A program made the translations under genes and the position numbers. A stretch of DNA of 64,000 bases from Marisa cornuarietis (taxonomy: Eukaryota > Mollusca > Gastropoda > Architaenioglossa > Ampullariidae), in assembly GCA_004794655.1 (NCBI GenBank), contig SMMW01000617.1:13825501-13889500 (forward strand), given 5' to 3'. Shown one piece after another: positions 19,019 to 33,500 of the stretch (positions are counted from its first letter, which is position 1; the number at the start of each line of letters is the position of its first letter). The notes under the pieces are model-generated. The model was given only the letters and a program-made list of their open reading frames with translations. It ran no database searches and had not been told where the DNA came from.

Positions 19019-22000
19019 GGATACCAACAAGATGCCAATTGTTAGGATTAACAACATCAAAAGCAAATAGAACGCACACATGGAAAAAATGCAAAATGCC
19101 ACGGAAAGTAATTTTTTGAAGTGGGATGATGAGAAATGTTCTTCTAAGCATTTCATGAATAAACAAGATCGCAGAACATGCATGATTATGATAAGACTTT
19201 AAGTGGCACTGAACCACGCACGTCGTTTACACACCCAAGAATCTTAAAACCCCAACACTGACATGATCATTGACTTTCTTTATCCACCTGCAGCTATCTG
19301 CTCCATTTACAGAATAAGCTTTGTTTATTCCCTGCAGCTTGCAACATACATTTTAGCCCCCTTCCTTCCACTTCCCAGTGTTCACGGGTAAATGACAATA
19401 TATTCTTCCTCGCTTCGCGTAGGAAGCTGCTCGGTTTTGAGGAGGGGGTGGGGGTGGCAGCAAACCCCATGCTAACAGTGAACGATGTTCACATTTTTGC
19501 CTCCTCGGTATCTTTTTTGAGGGGGTGGCTGCTCCTCTTGTCGCCCATGTTACCTACGCCACTGCAACTATTTCAATTGCTGCCCTATCTCAATTAAATA
19601 GGAGATATACCCCTGACCTCCAAAAAGTCTTGAAAAAACCCGATTATTTTTATGTACTGAAAACAAACTAGAAATTAAATCTACAGCAAAAAGCCAGTTA
19701 AATACATGGTTAATCAAGAATTAAAATCCCACAGGCATCATGCATATTGTACTATATGAAAGGTGTTAAAAAGTACAAAGTTGAACCCTTCCGTCATACA
19801 AAGAAAAAAAATAGGAACCCTCAAATTTACTTATCCAAAGTAAAATTAAATCGTGGATGATTAAAACGAAAATTGCTACTGAACGAATAGTTATAAAAAT
19901 GAGGAACTATGTCTCGCACATCGGCAGAAAGAAACTTTAAGCACGTTCCTATATCTCCATCGTGTTGCTCCCAACCCGTTTGATACAAGCTGGGCAAGAG
20001 ATGAAGGTGACGACATAGAATACACGATCCGTAACCTGGGGTGTCTTTGGGCAAAAATCCCTTCTGCCACATTCTAGGCCAGAAAGATATGGGACATGTC
20101 TTGCAATGATGAGATTATACACCGGGCAAGGTCCGTCCATTTTGACAGTAATCAAAAGAGTAAGAAAACACCTTAGCGTTAAATAAGAAATTTGTTAAAA
20201 GTCAAATCGTTGAGGACTTAGTAAGGTGTCCGGATATGGCTGATGGTCCCAGCTCTCCTATTTGCTGAGACCATCACAGTGTAAAGTTATGGGTGTACAA
20301 TCCGTTTGTTTTTCACCTCACTCCGTGTGTGATGTGATGTTTGTAGGTAGGTATGTTGAGAACGTGAGGTGTATTCACACAGATTTGGGGAATAGTATCT
20401 TGCACTAAGCTTTACTGATCATCAGAAAAAATGTGCACCCTACTAGTCTTACCAAATGGAACATTAATGTAGTCAACTATAAACACACAAAGCTTTAAAT
20501 AACAGCGAAGGCTTTTTGAAATATTGCTCCTTTTTTCATGATGGCATCTGCATGGAAGGGTTATGTTTTCATTTTTAGAATAGTTCACTTTAACACAACT
20601 GACTTCTTATTTAAAAAAACAGTTCATGCTTTCATGCTTTAATTCATTTGGGATGTTACCAAGAACTGTAATGAAAAGAATGTTCTGTCACAGTAAAAAA
20701 AAATACTTTACATACAGAAACACCCTATTCTTCAAAAGACTGTAGCTAAGAAGATGGAATTTAGAGACATGCGAAATATGACAATAATTACACAAGGGAG
20801 GGAATAAATACGACAGTTACACAGGGGAGGGAATAAAGATCAAACAGTCAAAAAATAATTATTATGTTTTTAGTATGTTTATACATTTATGCTTGAAGGC
20901 AAAAAAGAAACTTAAGTTTTATGTACACCCGAAGAAAAAGCTTCAATAATCAGTATTATGTGACTTCAAATGCTTACAAAGAACAACCGGGAGTGACAAG
21001 CAAAGCACAGTGCATTTTATAGGGTGAAAAACTCAATTTAAATGCAACAGGTCAACACAAATTTTCTTTACTATAAAACTGCTCAACTCGCTCTCACACA
21101 CTCACTCTCGTTCTCTCTCTCAAAACTAGGTGCTTAAAATGTGGCACCAAAAAGTTGAAATTAATATTTTAAGCATATTTTTAAAATGTTAAATTTAAAT
21201 GGTGACTGCAAGGAACACAATATACCACTAGCATTAGAAGATGAAAGCACGATAACTAAAATTTCACAAGTAAATCTCTCCACCAAGGCAGAGATAACAC
21301 ACAGCATGCAATTACATTGTCTCAAAGAACTGTCTGCAAACAGTGAAAATGTCACATCAATGACTTTGGAATATTAACTTTGAAACCTAAAAATTCTGTA
21401 GAAGACATTCTTAAACACAGCTGCTAAAAACGGTTGTGACTGCTTGGGCACATTGTTCTAAGAACTACATAGCTGGTAAGCCTGGCATTAAAAATCTTTG
21501 AGCTTGCAAAATATAACATTGCAGAACATTTAAGCAAAGCACTTTTATACAACCATCCTCTGGAATGTTGTCATTAGCAATGTCAAAATCACTTGAAAGC
21601 TCTTTATTTTATCCCCAGCAGCATGCACAATAATGCCCAACATCAGCACATCACTGAACTTTTCGACCCAGTTCTTTCAAAGAAAAACAGACAGAGAGAA
21701 AAGAGAAAAGGGAAGGAGTGCAAGAAAAAGAAGCATAAGTTACAACTCTGCAACTTAACAGGAGGGCTCTGGTAACAAACATCAAATGAGAATTGAGCCT
21801 GTTGTTGAAAAGAAGAATGTTTGCTAGACAGCTTGTTTTTTTTCTGTTGGATGACAGAGTACAAGCATAAGCTTCTTAAAGAGCTCTATTAAAAAAACGA
21901 AACATTTAGAATTTATCCAAAAAAAAAAAAAAAAAAAGAAAATCACAAAGCAACGTGCAAAGCGTTTTAAAAAAATTCTTCAGAAGCAAATGATCTTTAA

Positions 22001-24598
22001 CAGCTGTCTGCTTATTCAAAACTGCTACTGTTACAAAGTAAATAGAAATTTTTAAAAAACCATACAATTTTCAAGCACAATCAGATGATTTACAGGATCA
22101 ACCAATGGTATCTGCCTTCTTACGGTTCTGATACCTTGTCTCTTTCCTGACCAGTTGCAAGGAATCCCAATGGTACAACTCACATGTTCATAAATATAAA
22201 GCCAGACTGCCTATGAATCATTTCACCACTTTGATCTCTTTAGTAAAAAGTAGTTAGTCACAAGGATGCTAATATGAAAAGCATTTTCTGGAGATATCAC
22301 AGTAAGTGCAAGCATTCATCTTGAAGGTGTGTAATGGCCAACTTTCAACATGACAAGAGAAAACATGATTTGTAATATCTGAGACTATCCAAATCCTTTG
22401 GTAACAAATGTATGATAAACATCCTAACATCCAACTTTTTCTTTTTCCCCCTAAATAAGGTACAGTAGGTCACAAATTTAATTCCTGCTCCCTCACACTT
22501 AAGTGGGCAGTCCAGTGGCACAACGGTTAGGGTCTGCCACCAGTACAGTGAGGATTGGCTGTCCTCCTTTTGGGAACACGGTGCTTTTTTTTTTTTTTTT
22601 TAATGTGGCACCTGTTTACAGTGTCGTCTGCTTTGCCGTGATATAGCCTTAGTTGCTGGCTCGGCATAAATACAGTCCCCGTCTCACTTCCTCACACTTG
22701 TCAGTCCTTAAATATATTATCTTGACTGAAATTTCTCTTGGCATGACATAAACTTTCCCACGAAGATGTCAAGCAGTGAAAATAGTCCTCAGCAAGATGA
22801 CTGCCTTTTAAGGTATAAATTGACACCAACATGCATGTAGCACTCAACAGTAATCCCCCTTCCCCAACACTGTTAAAATCCAATACATATACTTCTCATG
22901 AGGCACATTTAATGAAAGCATGACTGTGCAAAAATACAAAGCACTGTAAAACACAAGGAAGCAATATCTATGTGCAAAAGTGTTTGTTATAATTAAGGAG
23001 GAAATACACACAAAAAGGATATTTCATCATCTCCTTCCCATGTGGTGTGTTCAGTATTCAATAATGAAGGCCTGAACATGAATAATAAATAATAAATGAT
23101 AAACCTCCAATTTGTAATATGAAAACAATACTGGTTTTGAAAATAAAAAAGATGAACACATCTGGATAAATCTTCTGTATTTTCCCCAAATTCACATTCC
23201 ATCATGGCAAAATGATTTCTTATTGTAAAAGAAAAAAAAATCTGTTAATGCTATCAAAATACATTTGCTCTTTAATAAATTTTTTTTGAGGCACCAAGGA
23301 ACAGACCAGTGTCAACAACTTGGAATATAGTATTATTCATAAAAAGTATGTAAAAAAATTAATTGTTGTAATATTTAAAAATTTGGAAGTTATACTTTTC
23401 AAACATTGTGAGAGACAGCTTCAATTTACACAGCCATAAATACTTAAAACGTTCACTTTCAATGTGTACTTCATTCTACTTAACATTTTTGGAAAGTCAC
23501 CTGTGACATGATTTCAGAATAACAACAGCAAGAGATAACAATGGTTTAAAAAAAAAAAAAGATAGAGAATTCAATCGTTTTAAGCAAATGATCTGAAACT
23601 GCTTTTTGTGTAGTTTTTTTCCATGACTGCAAAGCATAACTAGAACTATACCACAATAATGTTTTCTTTCTTCTATTTCGAAGTTTCAGAGAGTTCAGAC
23701 TTGTTCAAAAACACTTTGAATGGAGAAACTGCATATTAGAGATTCTACATCCCAATACAGTACAATAATTAACAATACTAAGCAGTGCTATTAGATTCCT
23801 CTCAAATTTGGTTAATTTGTTTTATCATTAGTTAATTAGTTTTATGCATAAAAGCATCGTTAGTTTTAGTAACTCTGCCTCTAAGAATTAAATGGCATAC
23901 AAGAAGCACACCCAGAGACCCTATGTTGCTATCACTTATAATAACTCAGTGACTTTATTTTGTTAATGTGTCTAAGTTATTGCTGATGCTCATGAATTTA
24001 AACAGGGTAAACTATCTTACTGGATAATGGCTGTAGAGGCTCTGAACAGAAGTGCTTAACCATCTCCAAAGCATGGCAAATGGAAGACAGCCTAATCTTC
24101 TACTTTTGCAGCTTCTACTTTACCAGGCAGTCATTTCTGCTGGGTGGACAGAGGCAATTTTCCAGTTACAAAGCTTGACTAGACTTTCAACTGGCAAACT
24201 TCTGCTGACAGTTGAGAATACTAAGCACCAGGCCCTGTACCCTGGTTTATGAACAATGTACCCTGATATTACAACGTTGTACCAACCCAGCAGTCTTTGG
24301 ATAACCTTTGCTTTGTAAATTTACTAGTGTCTATTGCATGCCTGGAAAGAAACATTATCCTGATAGGAAGAAGTGGCTTCTTCCGATTTTCAAGTGTTCA
24401 GAACTTAAAACATATCTTCATTTTAAAAAGACACTGAACACTATAAATAAAAACACAGTTGTCTCTTTTCACAGTTTTATCTCTAAAAACAGAAAGGATT
24501 AAAAACAAAATGTTTCTAAAAAAAAAGGAGTGAGGAAAAGTAAAACGTGACACAGTGACATGAAGCATCGTAAAAAAAAAAGTTTCTGTTTAAATTGT
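19019..24598. other. Spacer and likely 3' UTR of the pleckstrin-like gene
   Basis: No coding exon was found. The part nearest 24598 is downstream of the minus-strand pleckstrin-like stop codon, and its 3' UTR probably reaches into it; tttatt (AATAAA on the minus strand) occurs at about 23954 and 21603. The stretch is AT-rich with homopolymer runs (A-run at about 21920) and holds one SINE at 22504-22690. Confidence 0.45.
22504..22690 (+). mobile_element. tRNA-derived SINE, family A, copy 1
   Basis: The head reads cagtccagtggcacaacggt then tagggtctgccaccagtaca, an A-box-like pol III promoter region. The tail reads gtgatatagccttagttgct then ggctcggcataaa. Both ends match copies at 25374-26537 and 61027-61218. 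An internal T-run has expanded in this copy. Confidence 0.8.
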
Positions 24599-27500
24599 TT
24601 ACATCGGTGTGTCAGCCATCTGACTTGGTTGCTGAAGCAGGGACAGCCACTCTTGTTTTTCTTGCTCATCTTTCATCTGAAAAGTGAGAGTCTTTCCCTT
24701 TGGTAGACGCAAACACAGACGATAGCTTGGAGATTTTATTGTGGCACCTGTCCAAAGGGAATATAAAATGAGTTTCTTCTTCTAAACATTTGGCTAACAA
24801 AATTAAACATGATATGCAAGTGTCCTTGGAGCTAACTTGGACTTGGGGGGAACACCAAGCTTTCAAGCAATTAACTGCTCTTCTAGCTTCTAGGATATTG
24901 CTCAGTATGGTTTCATGCAGATAAAGTTTTTCTTATCGTCATCAATGCTTAAAGACTGCAATCTAAAGCAAAGATTTGGTTTGTGCCACACAATAAATAT
25001 ATGAGAATATCAATGTTTGCAAAACTGTTGTGCCCCTACACCAACTCTGAAGCACCAGAGTCCAGTAAATGAACAAGGTTCGGAGTTTGGAAGCCACTGT
25101 TTCATTTTTGTTCATTTAAATGGTCTATGTGTTAGACGTTATTGTTAGCCTGATACTCCTGATTTCACACACACACAAACACACATATTCACTTTGACTT
25201 TCATGTGACAAACACTCCCAAACCTTGAGGCTGATTGAGTGTACATGTGGAAGTTCTGAGACTAATGAAACTAAAAAAGAAAGCTATGTATGCAGACACT
25301 TTAGAGAAAGTATTCAGAGGTGCTCTTCTATACTCAGGCACCAACTTAATGCTGGAGTCTCTGGGAACTATAAGGGCGGTCCGGTGGCGCAACGTTTAGC
25401 GCCTGTCACCAATACAGTGAGGGTTGGCTCTCCTAAATTTAATTCTCATCTCAGGCACATTGTTCTTTCTCTGCATGTGGCATCAGTTTACAGGTGTCAT
25501 GAACCAGCCGGTTCAAGGCCAGAACAAAATGGTTGAGTACTAAATTTAATTGAAGAAGGACCGCGATTGCCCGTCAGCAATACTAGGCAGTCGGGTGGAC
25601 AATAGGGCTAAGGGTGTTTTTACAACCGGTGGTCGGCTTCTAGTATCAGTATGGCCTGCGAACTGGCAGTTATGTAAGAACGACCACCGACTATCACCTA
25701 GGGGGTAGACCACTAATTGAAAGACTAGTCCCCTTAGCCCAGACAATAGTGGTTATTTTTATTGCTGAAGACTGGTCATAGGTACCAAGCAGAAAGCAGA
25801 CGATTGGGGCACGACACTCCTGTGCCAGGAGCGCATGCAGCCGCTTGAGTGAAGGCAACGGGTCTCAAGAGACGGAACTACTCTGTAGCACAGTTCCAGA
25901 GGTCTGGGGACAGAGTTCTCGAAGTGTCAGGCCTAAAAGACAGCCAAACCCACGGCGGAGGAGGACGGCACGAGTTCGTCGAGAATATTTTTTGTGTTCT
26001 TTCAGACGGAACACAGTGTGTGTGTCCCGGACCATCCCAGAGAGAAGGGCTGAAGCAGTTCGAGAAGTTTTCGAGGACTGCTGAATGGGAAACGGACTTC
26101 GGGTCCGGGTCATATGTATAAGGTTTTGCAAACATCTGAGGTTGGTCATGTATGAACGGTAATAGCTTAATTTTCGATTGCTCGTTGCATCTTTATTGAA
26201 TTTCATTGTACAATCTTGTAATGTGGTCAAATTAATCTTACTTCTTTGTGTCATTATAATTTTATATGTTTTACAACCTTGTCTGTTGGTTATGTGTGCA
26301 CACGCGGGAGAACCTAGTTCTAGTACGTAAGTGTGTGAATGTGCGAATTGCGGGTGATTAGGTGTGAGGGGCTTAAAGTGGGTACAGTGAGCCAGCAGAG
26401 AGTCCCATTCCCCCTCGGGCTGAGTAGTCCAGATCCTTCTTACCTGTGATAATTCGTCACAACAGGGTTAGCTGCACTGCTGTGATACAGCCTTAGTTGC
26501 TGGCTCAGCGTAAAACACCAATTACCCCCTACCCTTTCTGGGCACTATAATGAAATAAAATATATAAATACAGTGGAACCTCGGTTCTCGAACGACTCGC
26601 AATTCGAACAAAAAATTCGAGAAATTCTTGCTTCGTAGTTCGAACAAAAATCGGAGTTCGAACGTCGGTACGACACGTGAGTGCGTACGCGAGGGTGGGA
26701 TGCTGAGCGGCGTACGGGTGTAGAGCGCTCTCTTCGTGACCAACTGTTGTCGTGTGCGGACGTGCTGCGTTTTGCTCTCGCATTTTATATAGGTGCACGA
26801 AGTGTTTTAGCCCCTAATCATGCCTCCAAAGAGTCAGTGAAAAAAGAAAAGTAGTGCGTACAACTATTGCATTTAAGAAAGAAATAATAGCAAAATATGA
26901 AAAAGGTGTGCGAGTGTCTGATCTGGCTAGGGAATACAGCATGGCGAAATCTACGATCAGTACGATACTAAAGAATAAGGAGGCTGTGAAATCTAGTGAA
27001 GTGGCTATGGGAGTGAGTGCTATAAGCAAGCAAAGGCCACAAGTTTTGGAAGAGGTTGAAAAACTTTTGATGATTTTCATAAATGAAACACAGTTAGCGG
27101 GAGATAGTGTTAATGAAGAGATGATTTGTGAGAAAGCACTAGAAGTGTACAGTTATTTGTTAAAGAAAGACCCGTCGCTTATTGTTGAAGGATTTGATTT
27201 CAAGGCTAGCATTGGATGGTTTGAAAAGTTCAGGAGGAAAAGTGGCATCCACAACGTGGTTCGACATGGGGAGGCAGCAAGTTCGGACAAGACTGCAGCG
27301 GAAAAATTCAAGATCGACTTTGCCAGTTTCGTTAAACAAGAAAATTATCTTCCCCAGCAGATTTTCAACTGTGATGAAACCGGTCTTTTTTGGAAAAAAA
27401 TGCCACGGAGGACATACATTACACGCGAGGAGAAGTCCATGCCAGGTCACAAGCCAATGAAAGATCGCTTCACGCTTTTACTGTGTGGCAATGCAAGCGG

Positions 27501-30500
27501 GGATTGTAAAATCAAGCCTCTACTTATTTATCATTCGGAGAATCCGAGGGCATTTAAGACCAACAACATAATGAAAAGCAAATTGCCTGTTATGTGGAGG
27601 ACAAACTCCAAGGCTTGGCTAACGAGGCAATTTTGCACCGAGTGGGTGCACGAAGTTTTTGGCCCGGAAGTAAAAAAATATTTGGAGGAGAAGAATTTGC
27701 CACTACGCTGCCTTTTGTTGATGGATAATGCCCCTGCACATCCTCCAGGTTTGGAGGACGACTTGATGGAGGAATTTGATTTTATCAAAATTAAGTTTCT
27801 GCCTCCAAATACCACCCCGTTACTCCAACCCATGGACCAGCAAGTTATTGCCAACTTCAAGAAGCTCTACACGAAATATCTCTTCCAAAGGTGTTTTGAA
27901 GTCACGAATGACACTGAACTGACCCTGCGCGATTTTTGGAAGCACCATTTCAACATCGTGCACTGCATCAACATCGTCGATAAAGCATGGAACGCTGTGA
28001 CCCATCGGACGATGAATTCTGCTTGGAGGAAGTTATGGCCCGAGTGTGTCATCGAGCGAGAATTCGTAGGTTTCGGTGTTGCAGGAACCAGCATGAGTGC
28101 TCCTGTTGAGGAGGAGGAACCCGACCTCGTTGATGACATTGTGTCTGTGGGCAAGAGCTTGGGCTTGGAGATAGACAACGACGACGTGGAGGAACTCCTG
28201 GACGAACATCAAGCCGAGCTCACCACAGAAGAACTCCTCCACCTTCAGAATGAGCAGAAGAAAAAGTTGGAGGAGGAGATGTCCTCTGAGGAGGAAGAAG
28301 CAAGAAAGGATGCCCCGACATCTGAGATTAAACAAATGTGTAGCAAATGGGCCGAGTTACAGAATTTCGTCGAACTCCCCCACCCCGATAAAGCTGCAGC
28401 CACCAGAGTCATCAATGACTTTAACGACACTGTCATGAACCACTTCCGAAAAGTGCTAAAAAGAAGGCAGAAGCAAGTGACATTGGATAAATATTTTAAG
28501 AGAAAAGAACATCCTGTAGCCGAGTCATCCGTAGCAAAGAGATCTGAACGTGAGATCACCCCTCAGTAAAAAATCCTATTCATAATTCTTTTCTTTATCC
28601 TTTTTTTTATTTTTACACGTTCATGTTAGCGTAATCTTTCGTACGGAAGATTACGATAACGCGAACGTACGGTTAGCCTGGGTTACATTTATGTTTATGT
28701 TATTTGTGTCTTTGCCATTTTGCTTAACATTTTCTGAGATATACATTGCTTTTTATGTGTTGTCAGCATTTTAATGTGCAATTTCATGCATAAAATAATG
28801 TAAGAAAGGTTAAAAAATGTAAGCATCCAGGGTGTTGGAACGGATTAAAACGATTTACATTATTTGTAATGGGAAAAATGGTTTCGGTGTTCGAACAAAT
28901 CGCTTTTCGAACAGGTTTCTGGAACGGATTATGGTCGAGAACCGAGGTTCCACTGTATATTAAAAAATAATCATTACGCCTTACCTTTGCTAGACAGCTT
29001 GATAGCCTCTGTTACCACAGCCCCTTCCAAAAGGGCCATCTTGAAAGGAAACTTGTCATCTATGCACTGTGAACAGATAAGACATGCTTAGGGACATTTG
29101 AGCATCTCATATGTCATCGTAAAATCTCAAAAGTCAATTGTGAATTGTATTTCTTAACTCATGACCTAATTGTTACACAGGAACAAACATTGCAAAGATG
29201 TTTCACTCATGAACAAAGATGTCCCCATTCCAATTTTGTTGTTGTTGACTGTCTTGATGTCAGCCTTCTCTCATGACTTGGCCATCCTCATCAAATCATT
29301 CACAACTTTATACTTTCTCATTAAACAATCTCTTCTCAAACCTCTGGTTTATTACCTTGCCACCTACTGCAAACAAATGAAATAATTTCCATGTTCATTT
29401 TTACCCGATTCTTTGTTCTTTGTTGAGCCAATGTAGCTTATGAGGATGACATGAAATACTTTTCAACATTAAGCCAGTTCTGCATTTAAAATGGTAATGC
29501 AGTTAGCTCTCTCTTGTTGTCTAGTGAACAAATTTACTACTATATCTTTCTTATCTTCTTTTCCAAGGATGTGTTAAGATGTAAATCTTACTGCAGCATA
29601 GATTGCTCTGTAGTATTGCAGACCCTTAGGGGAATCTTGTAGGGTTACTTTCACAACACGCCAACCTTTGCGCAGATTTTTCTGCAAGGAGACATTGTAT
29701 CACAATGAATCATATGGTGCAGAAAAAAAGAAAATACAAACCACAATGAAAAAGCTTTAAAAAGCAGTCTGATATAATACATGATGATAAAGATTTCCAG
29801 TGTGTAAAACCATATTTTTGTACATTTTGCATCACTACATTTGGGTTTTTTCAGGAGTTACGATCTTTTAATTGCAAAAGTTGTGTGTTAAAAATAAAAA
29901 TTAAGTACATCTTCAAAACAAACTGTTTCTAGCAGATCATTCAGGCTATACTTCTGCAGAAATAACAAGTACATTTTTTGAAAGTGACTGCTTGCTCATT
30001 TCAATCCAAAACCAAATTCCCCCCAGCCATATGAACCATCTGTCTGAAAGAGATAGTTCCCATGTAAATCTTTATCCAATTACAAAATGCCAGATTGAAA
30101 ACAAAAATGGCCAAATTAATAAATAAATGAATAAAATAAAATAAGAAACCACCACGATATGGCTTTAAGAGCTTTATTGTTTCCCACGATGTTACAATGG
30201 AAGGTTCAATATTATGGTAACACCTCATTGCTCTGTGCTTACAGCTCTCATATAGGTTGCATCAATGATCTCAAAAGTTAGAACTGAGTTAAAAAATGTG
30301 CACTCACCCCTATCCCCCCCAAAAAAAAGATATTAATTCAAAGAAGAAACAAATCCACAATTTATTTTTTGTGCCAAACTAAAGAAAACATCATGTTCTA
30401 TCAATTTGTTCTGCCCTTTATTGCTGTCTCGCCTGTACTGCTAGGCTGTGTTAAACACAGATTAGGGAAACTCTGAAGAAGACATGTCCCAGACCTTTTT

Positions 30501-33500
30501 AGCTAGGAATGCCTGCTTTAGCACTCGTCCTTTCTTTGGTCTTGCAGCATCACCAGCATCTTCATCCTCTTCATCAGAGGAGCTGGAGTCACTGTCTGTG
30601 CTGTCATAGAAGCTGTTCCGTTTCGAACTCAGATTTATGGAAGTCTGCAAGAAATAGGAGATATATTAAACTTTTCTTCTATAAAATATACTCCTAACTT
30701 AAAAAAAAAGTGTGGTGTATTAATTCAATCCTGACAGTGAATTTTATGATTTCAAAAATTAATAATATTATATTTTTTAAAAAAGATACTTTTAAAGAAT
30801 ACTTTAAGTATTATATTAATTATGTAAGCTGTTGCTATCTTTGGTTTATGTTGTTTTTAAATTAAATTCCATGCAAAATAAACGCTTTTATAGAACTAAG
30901 GGGATAAAGTACCCCAACATGCAAACATACTCTACAGTAACTCTATAGCAATTTATATGTAGCTCTTAAATGAAGCAGTTGCTTCTCACGCAAGATTTAC
31001 ACATTTCTGATTTTAAATGAAATTAAAGTCATATTATCAAATACAGTGTGTCCATGACTGTTAATGATCATGCAACACAGATGACACAAGGTAATGGGAG
31101 TTCACTTACAAATCTGTAAAGTTTGTCGGTATCTGAAAACTTGGGGCTCACTGTGGAACCATCCTTCAGTGACACCTGCTGGACATGGCCAAGACGTAAC
31201 AGTGTCTGGGCCATGGCACACCCGTTGTCACGGTTGCGTACTAATGACCAACGCAGCAGCCAGTCAACAATGTCACTGCCTGGAAAGACAAAAGCAGCTG
31301 GAAGCTACAATTTTACCTACCCAACCAGTTCACAACAGATACTTCATCCTTACATTCTCACTGAATTCAGCCACCAAGAAATACAAATATGGCTTCTGAT
31401 CTTCCGCTTCATTAATGCCATTTGTTTTTTGATCTGATACCTCTCTAGTCATCCCGTTTTTTTTATTTATTTTTTTAAGTTCAAGCCCTCTAAAATGACA
31501 GTTTCTGAATGTTTGGATTTCCTTTAACTCAAATGTGACACCATGTAAGAAATAAATTTCAAGGTATATAACTTTATGGAGAATTTATAAATTATTAATA
31601 ATAATAATAAACTGAATATGGCGCTTTACCCCACCAGCACATGCCAGCTCAAAGTGCTTTACAAAGAAAAAAAATATATAAACATACTGACATAATTATA
31701 ATAATGGTCTCATAATGAAGAGTTCATTGTGTTCTTAAGTTAAGAAGAAGGTGAATGCCATCAGCATAGATGTAGCCTCTATAGCTCGTTACTGACTTTG
31801 TAGTTCCTTGCGGCAAATTTTTCTTGAGCAGGAAATTTTCAAACTGCAAGTCCAGCTGTGGTCAGCAGCAAAGTTTTAGGCCTTATTGAAATAGGCATTT
31901 CACAGAATATTACACTTTATTCAATTGTCTCCCTTTTCATTTTTTGTCCCTCTCCTTCACACACATACACTCCTTGTTCCCTTTATCAAAGCACACACAA
32001 AGCACTACTGACCTTTAAAGCAGTTTTTGTACAGGATTCCACACCGCAGATGATTAGATGTAGCAATGCCAGCATCAGGGTCCTGCAGGGCCCCAATGAT
32101 TTCACTGGAATACCATATGACACACAAGTGTTATCAATATTTCAATTAGTTAAAAGTTTTCAACACTGCATTAAAAAATTGATAAATAGGTTGAAAAATA
32201 TTAATAAACCACACATTTCTAAAAGCAAAACTATTCAGACAGGTTTTCTAAGGCAGCTCTGTTATGTTATATTTCAGAAATGATGAAAGTAGAAGCATTT
32301 CAAGTCTGGAATGGTTAGTCTCAGATGATACCACATTGCTGACTCTGTTGCTGGGACATAACATACCGGAACATCTTCTAGTATAAAAACTTGTTTTACT
32401 GAATTTATGTTAAGCTATACTTGTATGCAGAATAGCCACTTGAAATCATTAGTATCCTCTGAAATCTAGCTTCTCACCAATAGATTAACTGTGTGATGTT
32501 GCAGGTTTTACACACTTCTGTGTTTTGCTATGATGCACCACTTGCTTTGTGATTAGCACCTGCTCTGTTTTTTCTGTGGATTTTTAATTTTGCAACTGAG
32601 CACATTTCCCATGTAATAATTGCCCATTGGGAGTTGGTCATTTGAACCCCTAATTATCGTTACAACCCTTCAAATTTGACATGTCTAAAGTGGAAAACAT
32701 TACAAAGCAGCTGAAATGTACACTAAAAGCCATATGTTTTACAATTTATGTAAACTCACAATAACATGTTTTATATATATATATATATATTTCCTCTTAT
32801 GTGTGGCGCTGAAAATCTTAAAGTAATGTATCTTGCCAATATGGGTAGTCGAGATATGCCTTTATTAAACATAAATGAACACTACTTTCTACTCTCAAAA
32901 CCAAAGAAATCAACCAGACCCAGACTTTCAGTCTTACCTGACATTGGCATAGGTCCTGAAGTCTTGAAAAGGCATTTTATCCTGGGAAATCTGAAAACAC
33001 ATACCTCACACATTTAAAAGAAGCATTTAGGTTAAGATAAAGGTCACAATGAGAATACTGGCTATTGTTTTATTCTAACAAATGAGCTCTGAAGAGATTA
33101 ATCATGTGTATGAATAAACAAGTAAACATAAAAGGGGGACTACTGTTTAAGTGCTAAAAACATTGTGTGATAATGAAACATCGTCTTGATGTTCAGTATA
33201 CATACTACTCATTACATATACTTGTCTTTCCCTCCCCAGAAAAACATGAAATTTTTTTAAAGTAAATCTTTAAAGGTAAACTGCTTAACCTTTTAATGGA
33301 CCTTTTGATCTTGCATGACACTGATGAGACCTTCATTACCAGGTAATGCAGCATTATTAGAGAGAGACATCATCGAAGACAAAACATGGAGGAATAAATC
33401 TGTTCAGTTATATCAAGCTGCTCAATGTGATTGCTGTTATTGAGGTCTAAATGGACCTCCTTAAAATCATCTTAGAAGCTGCAGCTAAAGCTTGGAAATA

